In this document: positions 1 through 7,502 of the stretch, in pieces
Numbering within the stretch: the first letter of the stretch is position 1
Layout: each line of letters starts with the position of its first letter
Assembly (NCBI RefSeq): GCF_031085175.1
Contig: NZ_JAVHUY010000053.1
Coordinates: 1-64,000, forward strand
Length of the DNA: 64,000 bases
From: Phytohabitans maris
GTDB lineage: Bacteria > Actinomycetota > Actinomycetes > Mycobacteriales > Micromonosporaceae
Reading direction: 5' to 3'
Position numbers and translations under genes: made by a program
The notes under the pieces: model-generated
Databases searched by the model: none
Told to the model about the DNA's origin: nothing
What the model saw: only the letters and a program-made list of their open reading frames with translations

Positions 1-1
1 C

Positions 2-538
2 CGCTACCTGTACGCGTTGGGCCGCGAAGGTGTCCTGCCCGCCGTGTTGGGCACTGCGGGACGGCACACCGGTGCACCCGCCCGTGCGTCCCTGGTGCAT
101 AGCCTCATCGCGGTCGTGGTGTTGGTCGGCTACCTCGCGGCCGGGTTCGACGACCCGCTGACCCACCTGCTGTTCTGGGGGACCGTGGCGGGCGGGTTCG
201 GTGTGCTGATCCTGATGACCGCCACCAGCGTCGCGGTGATCGTCTACTTCCACCGGACCCCGTTCACCGGCGAGACCGCCTTGCACCGGCGGGTCGCCCC
301 GACGATCTCCGGGGTGCTGCTGGCCGTCGTCCTGGTTGCCAGCCTGGACCAGTTCCCCATCCTGCTCGACGTCGATCCCGGCTCGCCGGCCCGGTGGGTG
401 ATTCCCGGCGGCTACCTGGCCGCCGCTCTGGCCGGGCTGGCGTTGGCGGCTTGGCTGCACCGTACCCGCCCCGACGTGTACGCCCGGGTCGGCAGCGGCG
501 CCGACGCACCCACCACCGCCGCTTCGGTGAACCGCTGA
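2..538 (+). CDS. Amino-acid permease, C-terminal part (5' truncated by window)
   Basis: The open frame enters from the left edge and reads about 178 residues to a TGA. The first visible residues, RYLYALGREGVLP, match the cytoplasmic loop that follows transmembrane helix 8 in APC-superfamily amino-acid permeases. Several hydrophobic helices follow (around VHSLIAVVVLVGYLA, LILMTATSVAVIVYF, ISGVLLAVVLVASL and a last one near GGYLAAALAGLALAAWL), then a short polar tail, as expected for the last four helices. Such proteins import amino acids or related amines; the substrate cannot be told from this half. Its stop overlaps the start of the next gene by one base, so the two are probably co-transcribed. 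Confidence 0.75.
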   Translation, partial: RYLYALGREGVLPAVLGTAGRHTGAPARASLVHSLIAVVVLVGYLAAGFDDPLTHLLFWGTVAGGFGVLILMTATSVAVIVYFHRTPFTGETALHRRVAPTISGVLLAVVLVASLDQFPILLDVDPGSPARWVIPGGYLAAALAGLALAAWLHRTRPDVYARVGSGADAPTTAASVNR

Positions 539-1254
539 TGAAGACCCCCGCTTCGACCGACGACACCTGTGAGGAAACCCCTGCCGTGACCGACACACCC
601 GCCGGCCCGCACGTCCGTATCGCCACCAGCGCGGACACCGACCAGATCACCAAGATCCTGGTCGAGGCGTTCCTGGACACCCCCGACGCCCCGTGGCTGA
701 TACCCGACCGGGACGAACGCCGCACCGTCTACCAGCGGCTGTGCCGCGCGCTGGTCGGCTTCACCCTCGCACACGGCTACATCGAAGTCACCGACCCGGT
801 CGACGCGGCCTCGGTCTGGTTCGACTACGCCTACACCCCACCGGACCTGGCCGCCTACGACCAGCTCCGCACCACCGCCTGCGGCCCGTACGCGGACCGG
901 TTCCGGCTCCTCGACGACACCTTCGCCGCCCACCATCCCCGCACACCGCACCACTACCTGGCCTGGCTCGGCGTCCACCCGGACCGGCAGTGCACCGGCC
1001 TGGGCAGCGCGTTGCTGCGCCACCGCAACGAGCGACTCGACACGGCGGGCCTGCCCGCCTACCTGGTCGCCACCTCGTCCGGTGCGGTCGACCTGTACGT
1101 CCGGCATGGCTACCAACCACGTCGGGGGACCCCGTTTTTCCTTCCCGATAGCGGACCGCCGATGTGGGGGATGGTGCGACGTGCTGTCGCACACGATGAG
1201 CGGACATCGCAGATTGGAGGGTCGACGGTGGTCGACGGCGTCGTTCCAGGCTAG
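538..1254 (+). CDS. GNAT-family N-acetyltransferase
   Basis: This 238-residue protein has the GNAT acetyl-CoA fold. After a polar N-terminus the core starts at HVRIATSADTDQI; motif A is visible as LAWLGVHPDRQCTGLGSALL (the R/Q-x-x-G-x-G/A pyrophosphate loop) and motif B as AYLVATSSGAVDLYVRHGY. The substrate is unknown; the arrangement resembles the common actinobacterial Puromycin-acetyltransferase-like group. The ATG at 538 was chosen because it overlaps the permease TGA, the usual coupling in this region, although the frame is open further upstream. The C-terminal 30 residues after MWGMVRRAV look unstructured and may not belong to the fold. Confidence 0.75.
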   Translation: MKTPASTDDTCEETPAVTDTPAGPHVRIATSADTDQITKILVEAFLDTPDAPWLIPDRDERRTVYQRLCRALVGFTLAHGYIEVTDPVDAASVWFDYAYTPPDLAAYDQLRTTACGPYADRFRLLDDTFAAHHPRTPHHYLAWLGVHPDRQCTGLGSALLRHRNERLDTAGLPAYLVATSSGAVDLYVRHGYQPRRGTPFFLPDSGPPMWGMVRRAVAHDERTSQIGGSTVVDGVVPG

Positions 1255-1417
1255 TGCTCGAAACCTGTACCGGCGTGCGTGCATGGGTCCTGCTCACTAC
1301 CCGACTGGAGGCCACGCCGACAACAACCCGTCTTGGCGCTCCACTATGGACTGTCTGCCGGCCGGATTTCCCCCCATCCGGCGGGCGGACAACCGGTCGG
1401 GGTCGAAGGGAAGCGCA

Positions 1418-1663
1418 GTGGCAGCACCCCGAACCACCCGCCTCCCCGGGCCGGGCGTGCCCACGCCGCGTCTGGACTGCACCCTTCGACCCCGACCACC
1501 CGCCGCCCAGACCGTGCAGCCGCGCAATGCCCCGGCGACCTCGATCGCGGCGCGGCCCTGTCCCCGCAAACGGGTGGTGATCGGTCGTGCCGAGCGGTTC
1601 GTGGCTACCGGCGGCATCGAACCGGCACCCCAAGGGAGGAAGCGTATTCATGGACGAACGTGA
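1418..1663 (+). CDS. Hypothetical small basic protein
   Basis: I do not recognise this 81-residue protein. It is proline- and arginine-rich with a short ordered-looking stretch near KRVVIGRAERFVATGGIEP. The GTG start follows a GAAGGGAAG purine run at a suitable distance, and the stop overlaps the next gene's start by 14 bases, which is the main support for it being translated. Compositional bias makes a chance open frame possible. It would fill most of the otherwise empty 1255-1649 interval. Confidence 0.3.
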   Translation: MAAPRTTRLPGPGVPTPRLDCTLRPRPPAAQTVQPRNAPATSIAARPCPRKRVVIGRAERFVATGGIEPAPQGRKRIHGRT

Positions 1664-2162
1664 CGACGATCTGGTACGGCAGCAGGTGCTGGCGTGCCGT
1701 CCCGCTGCGGTGGTGCAACCACGGCAGGCGACCGCGGCGCAGCTGCGCGCCCGGGCCGAGGCCCGCCTTCTGGTTCCGGCTGCGGCTGCGGCGGTGACCG
1801 AACAGCAGCGGCGGTTTGTCTCCAGCAGCGGGCCGGTTGCGGCGTCGATGGGTCGGTGGACGACGCGCTCGGCGGGGGTCGGGAACGCCGGCGGGTGGAG
1901 GGCTGCCGGTGCAGCGGGTGCGGCTGGCTCCAGATCCGAGCGGGCGGGTGGTGTCGCCGGCTACCGCGCGGTCGCAGCCGTGCGGCGCCGGCTCGATCGG
2001 CACGTCGCCGAGAGCACCGGCCCCACGGTGCGGGACATCCTGCGTTCACAGACCCCGCATAGACCGACCCACAACGCCAAGGAGGCCGATCGTGACCGAG
2101 ACCGTCCAGACTGCTGCCGTGGTGGCTGCCTGTCGGTCGTCTTCGGAGGCGTTGACGGTTGA
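1650..2162 (+). CDS. Hypothetical protein
   Basis: The ATG at 1650 has a strong GGGAGGA ribosome-binding site at 1634-1640. The predicted 170-residue product begins with an acidic helix (MDERDDDLVRQQVLACRP) and an alanine-rich helical stretch, then becomes glycine/arginine-rich and low in complexity after residue 75. The helix VAAVRRRLDRHVAES near residue 115 looks ordered again. No family is recognised. The last 24 codons overlap the next small gene, which has its own ribosome-binding site, so either the true 3' end is earlier in an ancestral version or a frameshift has extended this frame. Confidence 0.5.
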   Translation: MDERDDDLVRQQVLACRPAAVVQPRQATAAQLRARAEARLLVPAAAAAVTEQQRRFVSSSGPVAASMGRWTTRSAGVGNAGGWRAAGAAGAAGSRSERAGGVAGYRAVAAVRRRLDRHVAESTGPTVRDILRSQTPHRPTHNAKEADRDRDRPDCCRGGCLSVVFGGVDG

Positions 2163-2280
2163 GCGGGCCCACGTGGTGATGCGGGAGCACCTGCGGTGTG
2201 CGACCGCCTGCTGCCCGCAGCGGCGGACGGCGCTGGCCGTTCTGGTCGAGGCCGGCCGTTACCGCCTTGCTTCGCCCTGA
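2092..2280 (+). CDS. Small hypothetical protein with Cys pair
   Basis: A GTG start is preceded by a near-perfect AAGGAGG site at 2079-2085. The 62-residue product (VTETVQTAAVVAACRS at its start) has a helical core ERAHVVMREHLRC and a CATACCPQRR segment whose closely spaced cysteines could bind a metal or form a disulfide. No family is recognised. It overlaps the end of the preceding frame and lies 77 bases before the CU044_5270-like gene. Clean initiation signals and sensible composition make it more convincing than the 3' end of the frame it overlaps. Confidence 0.5.
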   Translation: MTETVQTAAVVAACRSSSEALTVERAHVVMREHLRCATACCPQRRTALAVLVEAGRYRLASP

Positions 2281-2357
2281 CCGCGATCCAACCCGTTGTA
2301 CAGCCCTGTCCAGTGCCCGGCTGGCTTCCGCCCGCTATATCGATTGAGGACTTCCTG

Positions 2358-3287
2358 TTGACCGAAGTTGTGACACCGTCGGCCCTGGCCCACCCGCGCC
2401 GGACTGCGCTGGTCGTGGCCGGGATGCTGCTGCTTGCCGTGGCGGTGGTGGGGGTGTGGGTTTCTGAGCCGGACCCGTGTCGGGCCGGGGCCGTCGCCGC
2501 GCTGGGTACCCGTCCGTCTGGCGGTTTTCGGTCTGTGCGGCCGGTTCCGGCGCGCGAACACTTGCTGCGGATGGCCGGTTCGGTCACTACCGTGCCGGCG
2601 GAGTCTGAGGCGGGGGTGGCTTACCATCATCAGCGGCGCTGGATCCTGGATACCACCGGCACGCCGGCCCGGTCGGGGGTCTGCGAGGACACCCCGGCGG
2701 TGTTCGCGGTCGACATCCGCCGGTGGGAAGCGGTGGACGGCTCCGGCCGGGGCATCGAGGTGGAGAACTGGCCGGACTACGCCTTGACCGGCGCCCACCC
2801 GGGTTTTCGTAGTACCGGCGCCGAGTTCGCCGCCGGGACGACAAGGCGTATCGACTATCCGGTGGGGAACCGGCGCAGTCCGATCACCGTACCGTTGGCG
2901 AGCGACTCGGCCGGGTTGGCGGCCCAGCTGGCCGCGGTTGATCCGATGCCGGATGGGCCGCAGGCGATGGTGCGTGCGGTGGACGAGTTGTACGCCTCGC
3001 ACTACGTGGATCTGCCGGTGCGTCGTGCCGTTTTTCAGGTTCTGGCCGACGTTGCTGGGCTGTCGTTCAGCTCGGGGGTGGCGGATCGGCTGGGCCGCAC
3101 CGGTGACGCGGTCGTCTACACGGCTGCTGGTGTGGAGTACCTGCTGGTGTTCGACCCGGCCACCGGTCGGCTGTTGGCCTCGCAGCAACGCTCGACCGGC
3201 GGGCATGAGTATCTGCCGGCGCCGCCCGGGCTGGTCCGCTACTACATCTTGTATGTCGAGCAGGGCCGCCGGCCGGTACTGGGGTGA
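2358..3287 (+). CDS. CU044_5270-like membrane-anchored protein
   Basis: This 309-residue protein starts with a short cytoplasmic tail and one transmembrane segment (TALVVAGMLLLAVAVVGVWV, about residues 17-36), followed by an extracellular domain. The C-terminal half, with the pattern LPVRRAVFQVLADVAGLSF then GDAVVYTAAGVEYLLVFDPATGRLLA, resembles the actinobacterial CU044_5270 family, usually encoded next to an ECF sigma factor and suspected to act as its sensor or anti-sigma partner. No sigma gene adjoins it here. The TTG start at 2358 is chosen because it follows GAGGA and gives a normal N-terminus; upstream in-frame codons overlap the previous gene. Confidence 0.55.
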   Translation: MTEVVTPSALAHPRRTALVVAGMLLLAVAVVGVWVSEPDPCRAGAVAALGTRPSGGFRSVRPVPAREHLLRMAGSVTTVPAESEAGVAYHHQRRWILDTTGTPARSGVCEDTPAVFAVDIRRWEAVDGSGRGIEVENWPDYALTGAHPGFRSTGAEFAAGTTRRIDYPVGNRRSPITVPLASDSAGLAAQLAAVDPMPDGPQAMVRAVDELYASHYVDLPVRRAVFQVLADVAGLSFSSGVADRLGRTGDAVVYTAAGVEYLLVFDPATGRLLASQQRSTGGHEYLPAPPGLVRYYILYVEQGRRPVLG

Positions 3288-3439
3288 GGGACGGCGTTGG
3301 TGATGCCCACGATGCTTCTGGCCAGCCCCGGTGGCCAACACCCGCACGGCGCCGCCGCCCGCCCCCCGGCCGGCTCAGCGGTGGCCCGTGCCGCCCGGCC
3401 GCGACGACTCCGAACGTCGGGCCGCGGCACGCCGGGGTG

Positions 3440-3602
3440 GTACGCCGCCCGCCACACCCCCGGGGGGGGCGGCGGACCCCCCCGGCGCCGCCGGCCCGGC
3501 CCCGGGCCCCCCCGCCGCCCCCCCCCCCCCCCGGGGGCCCGCCCCCCCCGGGGGGGCCCCCCCCCCCCCCCCCCCCGGGGGGGGGGCGCCCCCCCCCCCC
3601 GG
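3440..3602. repeat. Extreme G/C homopolymer tract (suspected assembly artefact)
   Basis: About 160 bases consist almost only of alternating C and G runs: 15 C at 3518-3532, 20 C at 3557-3576, 10 G at 3577-3586 and 12 C at 3589-3600. Such a pattern is not explained by coding or by a known repeat class and is typical of a poorly resolved high-GC stretch in a consensus. All open frames through it encode only Pro/Gly/Arg runs and are not called. Together with 3288-3439 it is the intergenic stretch before the methyltransferase pseudogene. Confidence 0.7.
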
Positions 3603-3656
3603 CGCAGACGACCCGGCCCCGGTCCGCAGGTCGATGGTGGGCGGGTGGTGGTGGCG

Positions 3657-4566
3657 GTGAGTGACGCGAACGGTTGGGGGCCGTCGGAGGTCGACGTGGA
3701 GCGGCCGAACGCGGCCCGCATGTACGACTACCTGCTCGGCGGCGGCCACCACTTCCACGCCGATCGGGAAGCCGCCCACCGGGTGCTGGCGGTCGCGCCG
3801 GAGGTAAGGGTCACGGCGCACGCCAACCGTGGGTTCCTGCGCCGCGCGGTGACGTACGCGGCGGAGCATGGTGTGCGCCAGTTCCTCGACCTGGGCTCGG
3901 GCATCCCCGCGGCCGGAAACGTGCACGAGGTCGCTCAAGCGGTCGCCCCGCAGGCTCGGGTTGTGTATGTCGACAACGAGCCGGTCGCGGTGGCGCACGC
4001 GCGCGCCGTACTCGCCGGTGTGTCCAACACCGGGGTGGTCCAGGCCGACATCCGCGAGCCGGCGACGGTCCTGGGCCACGATCACACCCGTCGCCTGATC
4101 GACTTCTGATATCGGCGGCCTGGTCGCCGAGTTTCGCCGGCCGCTGGTGGCCGGCAGCTATCTGGTGGTTTCGCACGCCAGCCGCACCGAAGCCACCGCC
4201 CGAACCGACAGTGTCCAGCGGGTGTACGCGGGTACCCCGACGCCGTTGCAGGTGCGGACGCGCCGCCAGATCCGGAGCCTGTTCGACGGCCTCGACCTGG
4301 TCCACCCCACCCCGGCCGGGGGCGGACCTGCCGACCTGGTACCGGTCACCGACTGGCGCACCGACCCGGCTGATGCCGGGCTGGCGCCGGAGGTTGCCGG
4401 GAGCCCGTTCGTGGCGGGATTCCTGGCCGCCGCCGGCCGCGTACCGACACGACCAGCGGTCGCGGGTGGGCGTGCGGCGCACGCCGGCGAGGAAACCGTC
4501 CACGTCGACCCGTCCGGGACGTCGAGCCCGGCGTCCGCCCATACCTGGAAGGGGATCAGGGCATGA
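3657..4566 (+). pseudogene. SAM-dependent methyltransferase (Methyltransf_19/DUF574 type), broken
   Basis: The first part (start GTG 3657) carries the family hallmarks: a RPNAARMYDYLLGG motif, the SAM-binding loop FLDLGSGIPAAGNVHEVA and the acidic VVYVDNEPVAVAHARAVL strand. It stops with a TGA at 4107-4109 right after RRLIDF. The remainder continues in another frame from about 4110 (DIGGLVAEFRRPLVAGSYLVVSHASR) and runs through the usual C-terminal region (RVYAGTPTPLQVRTR, FDGLDLVHP) to 4566. Compared with the family pattern, roughly 20-25 residues around the conserved hydrophobic strand and LHF motif are missing at the junction. A small internal deletion plus frameshift therefore inactivates the gene, unless it is a sequence error. 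Confidence 0.75.
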
Positions 4567-4889
4567 CACGACCAGCCGGCACCCGCGCCACCGTCCCGGC
4601 AGCGGCCGCCGGATGGAAGATCACCGGCACCGGGGTGGCCAAGCCGTCCCACCACATTCGGGTCGCCGGCCGCCACTCGCTGGCCAGGGTCGTCGTGTTG
4701 GCCGCCCGGATCCACGAACGCCGCACGGACCGCAAGCCGCCGGAGGTCGAAGCCGGGCTGCGCGAGGGCGACGCCATGCGGATCTTCGGCTGGAAGACCC
4801 GGGCCATGCTCGACCGGTACGCCGCCGACGCCGCACAACGCCGCGCGGTCAAGGCCGCCCGCCGGCTCTCGCACGCCGACCGGATCTAG
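4563..4889 (+). pseudogene. Tyrosine integrase C-terminal remnant
   Basis: An ATG overlapping the methyltransferase remnant opens a 108-residue frame. Its last third (FGWKTRAMLDRYAADAAQRR and the following ARRLSHADRI) matches the C-terminal end of actinobacterial phage/AICE integrases, where the tyrosine of the MLDRY motif is the strand-cleaving nucleophile. The earlier Arg and HxxR boxes are absent; the first half, including HHIRVAGRHSLARVVV, is not recognisable as integrase and may be an unrelated fusion. It is best read as the stub of an integrase from an older element. The attachment repeat of the present element lies about 1.1 kb downstream. Confidence 0.6.
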
Positions 4890-5134
4890 CCGCGATCTAA
4901 CCGCCACATCGACCCTGTCAACTACCCCCAACCCATCCTCCCAAGGACACTGGACTGCATGAAGTGCGAGCGCGGCCTCCGCCTGGCCCCAACAGACGCT
5001 CCACCGGCTCGGCGCCGGCGCCGGCTCGTGGCCGTTGCGCATCGTCACCGAGTTGTAGGTGTTCGGCTCGTTCGCCCACGGGGACGCACCTCACGGCCCG
5101 CCAGCGGCGGCGCCCAATCGACAGGAGTCACGAG

Positions 5135-5773
5135 GTGACCGCCCTATCCGACCGCCGCAAGTTCAAGGACCTCGCCGCCAAGCTCCACGACGCGGCCGCC
5201 GCACGCGGCCTTATCCTCTACGACGGAGCCGCGGAGGCATTCCTTGCCGAGCGCATCCGGCAGGTCGCGACGGCCCTGGGCATCAGCCAACACCAAGCCC
5301 TGCTGCGGGGGTTTGACGACGATGACGTCGTACCCTCACTCGTCGGCGTCCTCGCCGACGGCTACGCACGCCTCGACGCCGTCTACGACAACGCCTCCCC
5401 GATCCTGCTGCCCGTAGCGCAGGCGGCCCGCATCGTGGCCGCCTGCGGCCAAGCCGCCCTGCACGCCGACTTCAACCGCGCCGCCAACCCGGCCCGAAGC
5501 GCCGCCACCGTCGAGAACGCAGCCGCGGCGATCACCACCATCGCCGTGGCCATCGAACGCGTCGGCAGCAGCACGGCGGCTGTCATCGAGGCAGCCGCCG
5601 TCATCCAGGCACGCTTCGCGATGACCACGCTGGCCGACAACCTCGCCAGCGGCACTTGGGCCTCCGGCGGGGACACCGACGAACAGCGGCGCGCCCGCGC
5701 CCAACGCATGCGCCAGACCGTCACCCGCGACCTGCAGCTACTACCACCAGCGCCCGACACCACCGTCGGCTAA
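5135..5773 (+). CDS. Hypothetical alanine-rich helical protein
   Basis: The 212-residue product is soluble, alanine-rich and predicted mostly helical. It begins VTALSDRRKFKDLAAKLHDAAAA and ends with a basic helix (DEQRRARAQRMRQTVTRDLQ). Residues 45-70 (GISQHQALLRGFDDDDVVPSLVG) include an acidic turn. I recognise no family. GTG 5135 is chosen over upstream starts because AGGAG lies at 5123-5127 and the upstream extension is Pro/Arg-rich. It stands alone between the integrase stub and the left attachment repeat and is followed by a hairpin; stray sequence at 4890-5134 shows no convincing gene. It could belong to the decayed older element. Confidence 0.55.
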   Translation: MTALSDRRKFKDLAAKLHDAAAARGLILYDGAAEAFLAERIRQVATALGISQHQALLRGFDDDDVVPSLVGVLADGYARLDAVYDNASPILLPVAQAARIVAACGQAALHADFNRAANPARSAATVENAAAAITTIAVAIERVGSSTAAVIEAAAVIQARFAMTTLADNLASGTWASGGDTDEQRRARAQRMRQTVTRDLQLLPPAPDTTVG

Positions 5774-5796
5774 CCCTGACGTCCAGACATCGATTA

Positions 5797-5831
5797 CGCC
5801 CGGCACGCCAACGACTAGAGCGTGCCGGGCG
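5797..5831 (+). terminator. Stem-loop after the 5135-5773 gene
   Basis: Perfect 12-bp arms CGCCCGGCACGC and GCGTGCCGGGCG enclose an 11-base loop, 23 bases after the stop codon. There is no T tract, which is common for actinobacterial terminators. Confidence 0.6.
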
Positions 5832-5930
5832 CTGTCGGCCAGCCACCTGGCGCCCAAACCCGCTACCTGCCCGCGGCGTGACACCACAACGGGGGAGCGG
5901 GCAGGCGGCGCCGGGGGCGCTAGATGATCT

Positions 5931-5951
5931 CTGCTCCCATTTTGCTCCCAA
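5931..5951. repeat. Candidate integrase arm-type site outside the left end
   Basis: Two closely spaced GCTCCCA units (CTGCTCCCATTTTGCTCCCA) resemble the TCTCCCA pairs found just inside both ends of the AICE. Their position outside the left end fits the idea that another element using a related integrase once ended here. Binding is inferred only from the repeat pattern. Confidence 0.35.
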
Positions 5952-6021
5952 TGTAAGTAGCAGAAGTGAAACGGCTCATTACCTCTGGATCGGTAACGAG
6001 CCGCTGACCTGCGAAAACTCT

Positions 6022-6065
6022 AGTGGGCGATACTGGGTTTGAACCAGTGACCTCTTCCGTGTCAA
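6022..6065. repeat. attL: 44-bp direct repeat of the tRNA-Val 3' part
   Basis: The 44 bases are identical to 20532-20575 and correspond, on the minus strand, to the anticodon-to-3' end part of tRNA-Val. The flanking bases differ on both sides, so the repeat ends are exact. No complete tRNA is present here. Confidence 0.9.
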
Positions 6066-6166
6066 CTAGGTCAAGTTCGATCCGCCACGTGGACCGATGG
6101 CTATATAGCCTGCTCGCGCTGGTGGTAGCCATTGGTTTGACGCTGCTTGTCAGAGTGGTCCATTAT

Positions 6167-6191
6167 AAGATCGTCTCCCAGATTTCTCCCA
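6167..6191. repeat. 25-bp inner repeat, left copy
   Basis: This 25-bp sequence containing two TCTCCCA units is identical to 20436-20460, which lies between the integrase stop and attR. Copies just inside both ends of the element suggest arm-type binding sites for the integrase or excisionase. Confidence 0.6.
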
Positions 6192-6196
6192 GTCGG

Positions 6197-6808
6197 TCAG
6201 GCGACGTCTGGCGGGGCGGTGCGTTGTGGCTGGCTTGTTTCGGATGGCTGGGCCTTGCGCTTCGGCTGGCGTTCTGTTTCGAACAGACGTGCTTGGTAGG
6301 CCATCCGTACTGGGGCGCCGTGTGGCGGCGGAGCCGGCCATGCCAGGTGGGGTGTGCGCTGGTACCGATAGCCTCCGTCGCCGGGCGTTCGCACGCGTCG
6401 TACGCGAAGTTCAACGAGGCCGACTGTGGGCGGCACGACGATGGTCGACTGTCCGAACCACCTGACCCAGATCGCGACTGCTCCCGCTTCCGCCTCGGCG
6501 ATGAGCTTGTCAAGGGACCGCCGCTTGGTGTGTCGGTCGATCTCGATTGCGAGTTTCACGCCGTTCGGGTGTCGGCCAACGATATCGATCAGGCCGGGCC
6601 ATTCGAATCCTCGGCGGCTGGTACGGGTGTACCGGGACGGAACCTCGCGGTCGCATGCGAACTGGTACTGCTCGGCCCACCGAGCCACCTCGACGGTCAA
6701 CAGGGACGTAACCTCGGCTGCGGTGAGGTCGAACGCGAGCGGCGCGAGCCATCCGGCCAACGAGCTGGTCGCATTCGTCAGTCGCCTGTGCCGCGCGTGA
6801 TCGTCCAT
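6197..6808 (-). CDS. PD-(D/E)XK-like nuclease-fold protein
   Basis: The 203-residue product starts MDDHARHRRL after a strong GGGGAGAG site. The centre shows a pattern compatible with a PD-(D/E)XK nuclease core: D75 in WPGLIDIVGRH, then E89 and D91 in KLAIEIDRHTK with K95, then a helix (SLDKLIAEAEAGA) and the strand VAIWVRWFG. The spacing D-x13-ExD and the nearby lysine resemble the restriction-endonuclease superfamily, but this is by eye and the last motif residue is not canonical. The final 45 residues are basic and probably disordered. It lies at the left end of the AICE, where accessory genes sit, so a role in element defence or DNA processing is possible. Confidence 0.5.
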   Translation of the reverse strand: MDDHARHRRLTNATSSLAGWLAPLAFDLTAAEVTSLLTVEVARWAEQYQFACDREVPSRYTRTSRRGFEWPGLIDIVGRHPNGVKLAIEIDRHTKRRSLDKLIAEAEAGAVAIWVRWFGQSTIVVPPTVGLVELRVRRVRTPGDGGYRYQRTPHLAWPAPPPHGAPVRMAYQARLFETERQPKRKAQPSETSQPQRTAPPDVA

Positions 6809-7502
6809 ATCCGCTCTCCCCGGATCGCCGATATTGACGATAATCGTGAGCCGCGTGAATACGTGAGTAGCAATAGCGCGGTTTGGCGATGGGCGGTGCT
6901 TCCCGGTGGCGTAGGCGTCGCCCGGCCGGACCGCGCCGACCTTGTCCAGGCTGGAGCGCCCTACTGGACGAACGACCTGGACAAGGTCGGCGCGGTCTGG
7001 CTGCCTGTGGTGCGTCATCGGGAACGCACGTACAGACCTGTCCTCTTCCCGGAGCGTCCGGGGCGGCTGGAAGCCGCGCCTCGCCGGCGAGGCGGGTCTT
7101 CCCTCGGGCCGAATAGGCCCGGCCTCGCCGGCGAGGCGACCCGCCCGTGTTCCGATCACCGCGACTGCCCGGGGGCGCGAGACGCGCACGGACATGGCGG
7201 TATCGTCGTACCCGCGCGGCGTCCGGGTCCGCCGTAGCGCCTGTCTCGAATCTGGCCGAGCCCAGTGTTGCGCCTTCCCGGCGAACGCTGGGTTTCGTCG
7301 TGCGCGCTGGCGGCCCGTGACGGGCCGGGTCGCCGCGCCTAGCCGAAGGCGACCAGGCGCGGCGCGGTCCCGGATCCAGCGCGGCGCGGGCCGCAGGCCC
7401 GCCTTGAAGACGTACAGAAAGTTCTCACAGCGTCGCCGGCAGCCGGCCGGCAGCCGGCAGCCGAGCTGTCGACATCGCCGGCAGCCGGCCGGCCTCACAG
7501 GG
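6809..7502. other. Gene-free stretch rich in inverted repeats
   Basis: No convincing gene is present in about 690 bases; open frames are Arg/Pro-rich shadows. It holds a 22-bp-arm inverted repeat (6929-6997), two copies of the palindrome CCTCGCCGGCGAGG (7079-7092 and 7123-7136) and repeated CGCCGGCAGCCGGCCGG units (about 7431-7490). In an AICE such a stretch could be an untranslated RNA, an origin or transfer site, or a compositional remnant. Confidence 0.5.
6929..6997. repeat. Long perfect inverted repeat
   Basis: Arms of 22 bp at 6929-6950 and 6976-6997 (core CGCGCCGACCTTGTCC and its complement) are perfectly complementary and enclose 25 bases. It lies 121 bases upstream of the leftward nuclease-like gene, so it could be a hairpin in that gene's leader or a protein-binding site. 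Confidence 0.75.

Noticed and set aside
1254-1580. 108-codon rightward frame
   Set aside because: Arg/Pro/Thr-rich, no ribosome-binding site, and overlapped by a better-supported small frame from 1418.
3284-3664. Pro/Gly-rich frames through the homopolymer tract
   Set aside because: They arise only from the C and G runs and have no initiation signals or ordered sequence.
6023-7237. 404-codon rightward frame across the left end of the AICE
   Set aside because: It begins in the attachment repeat and is antisense to the nuclease-like gene; its composition is that of a shadow frame.
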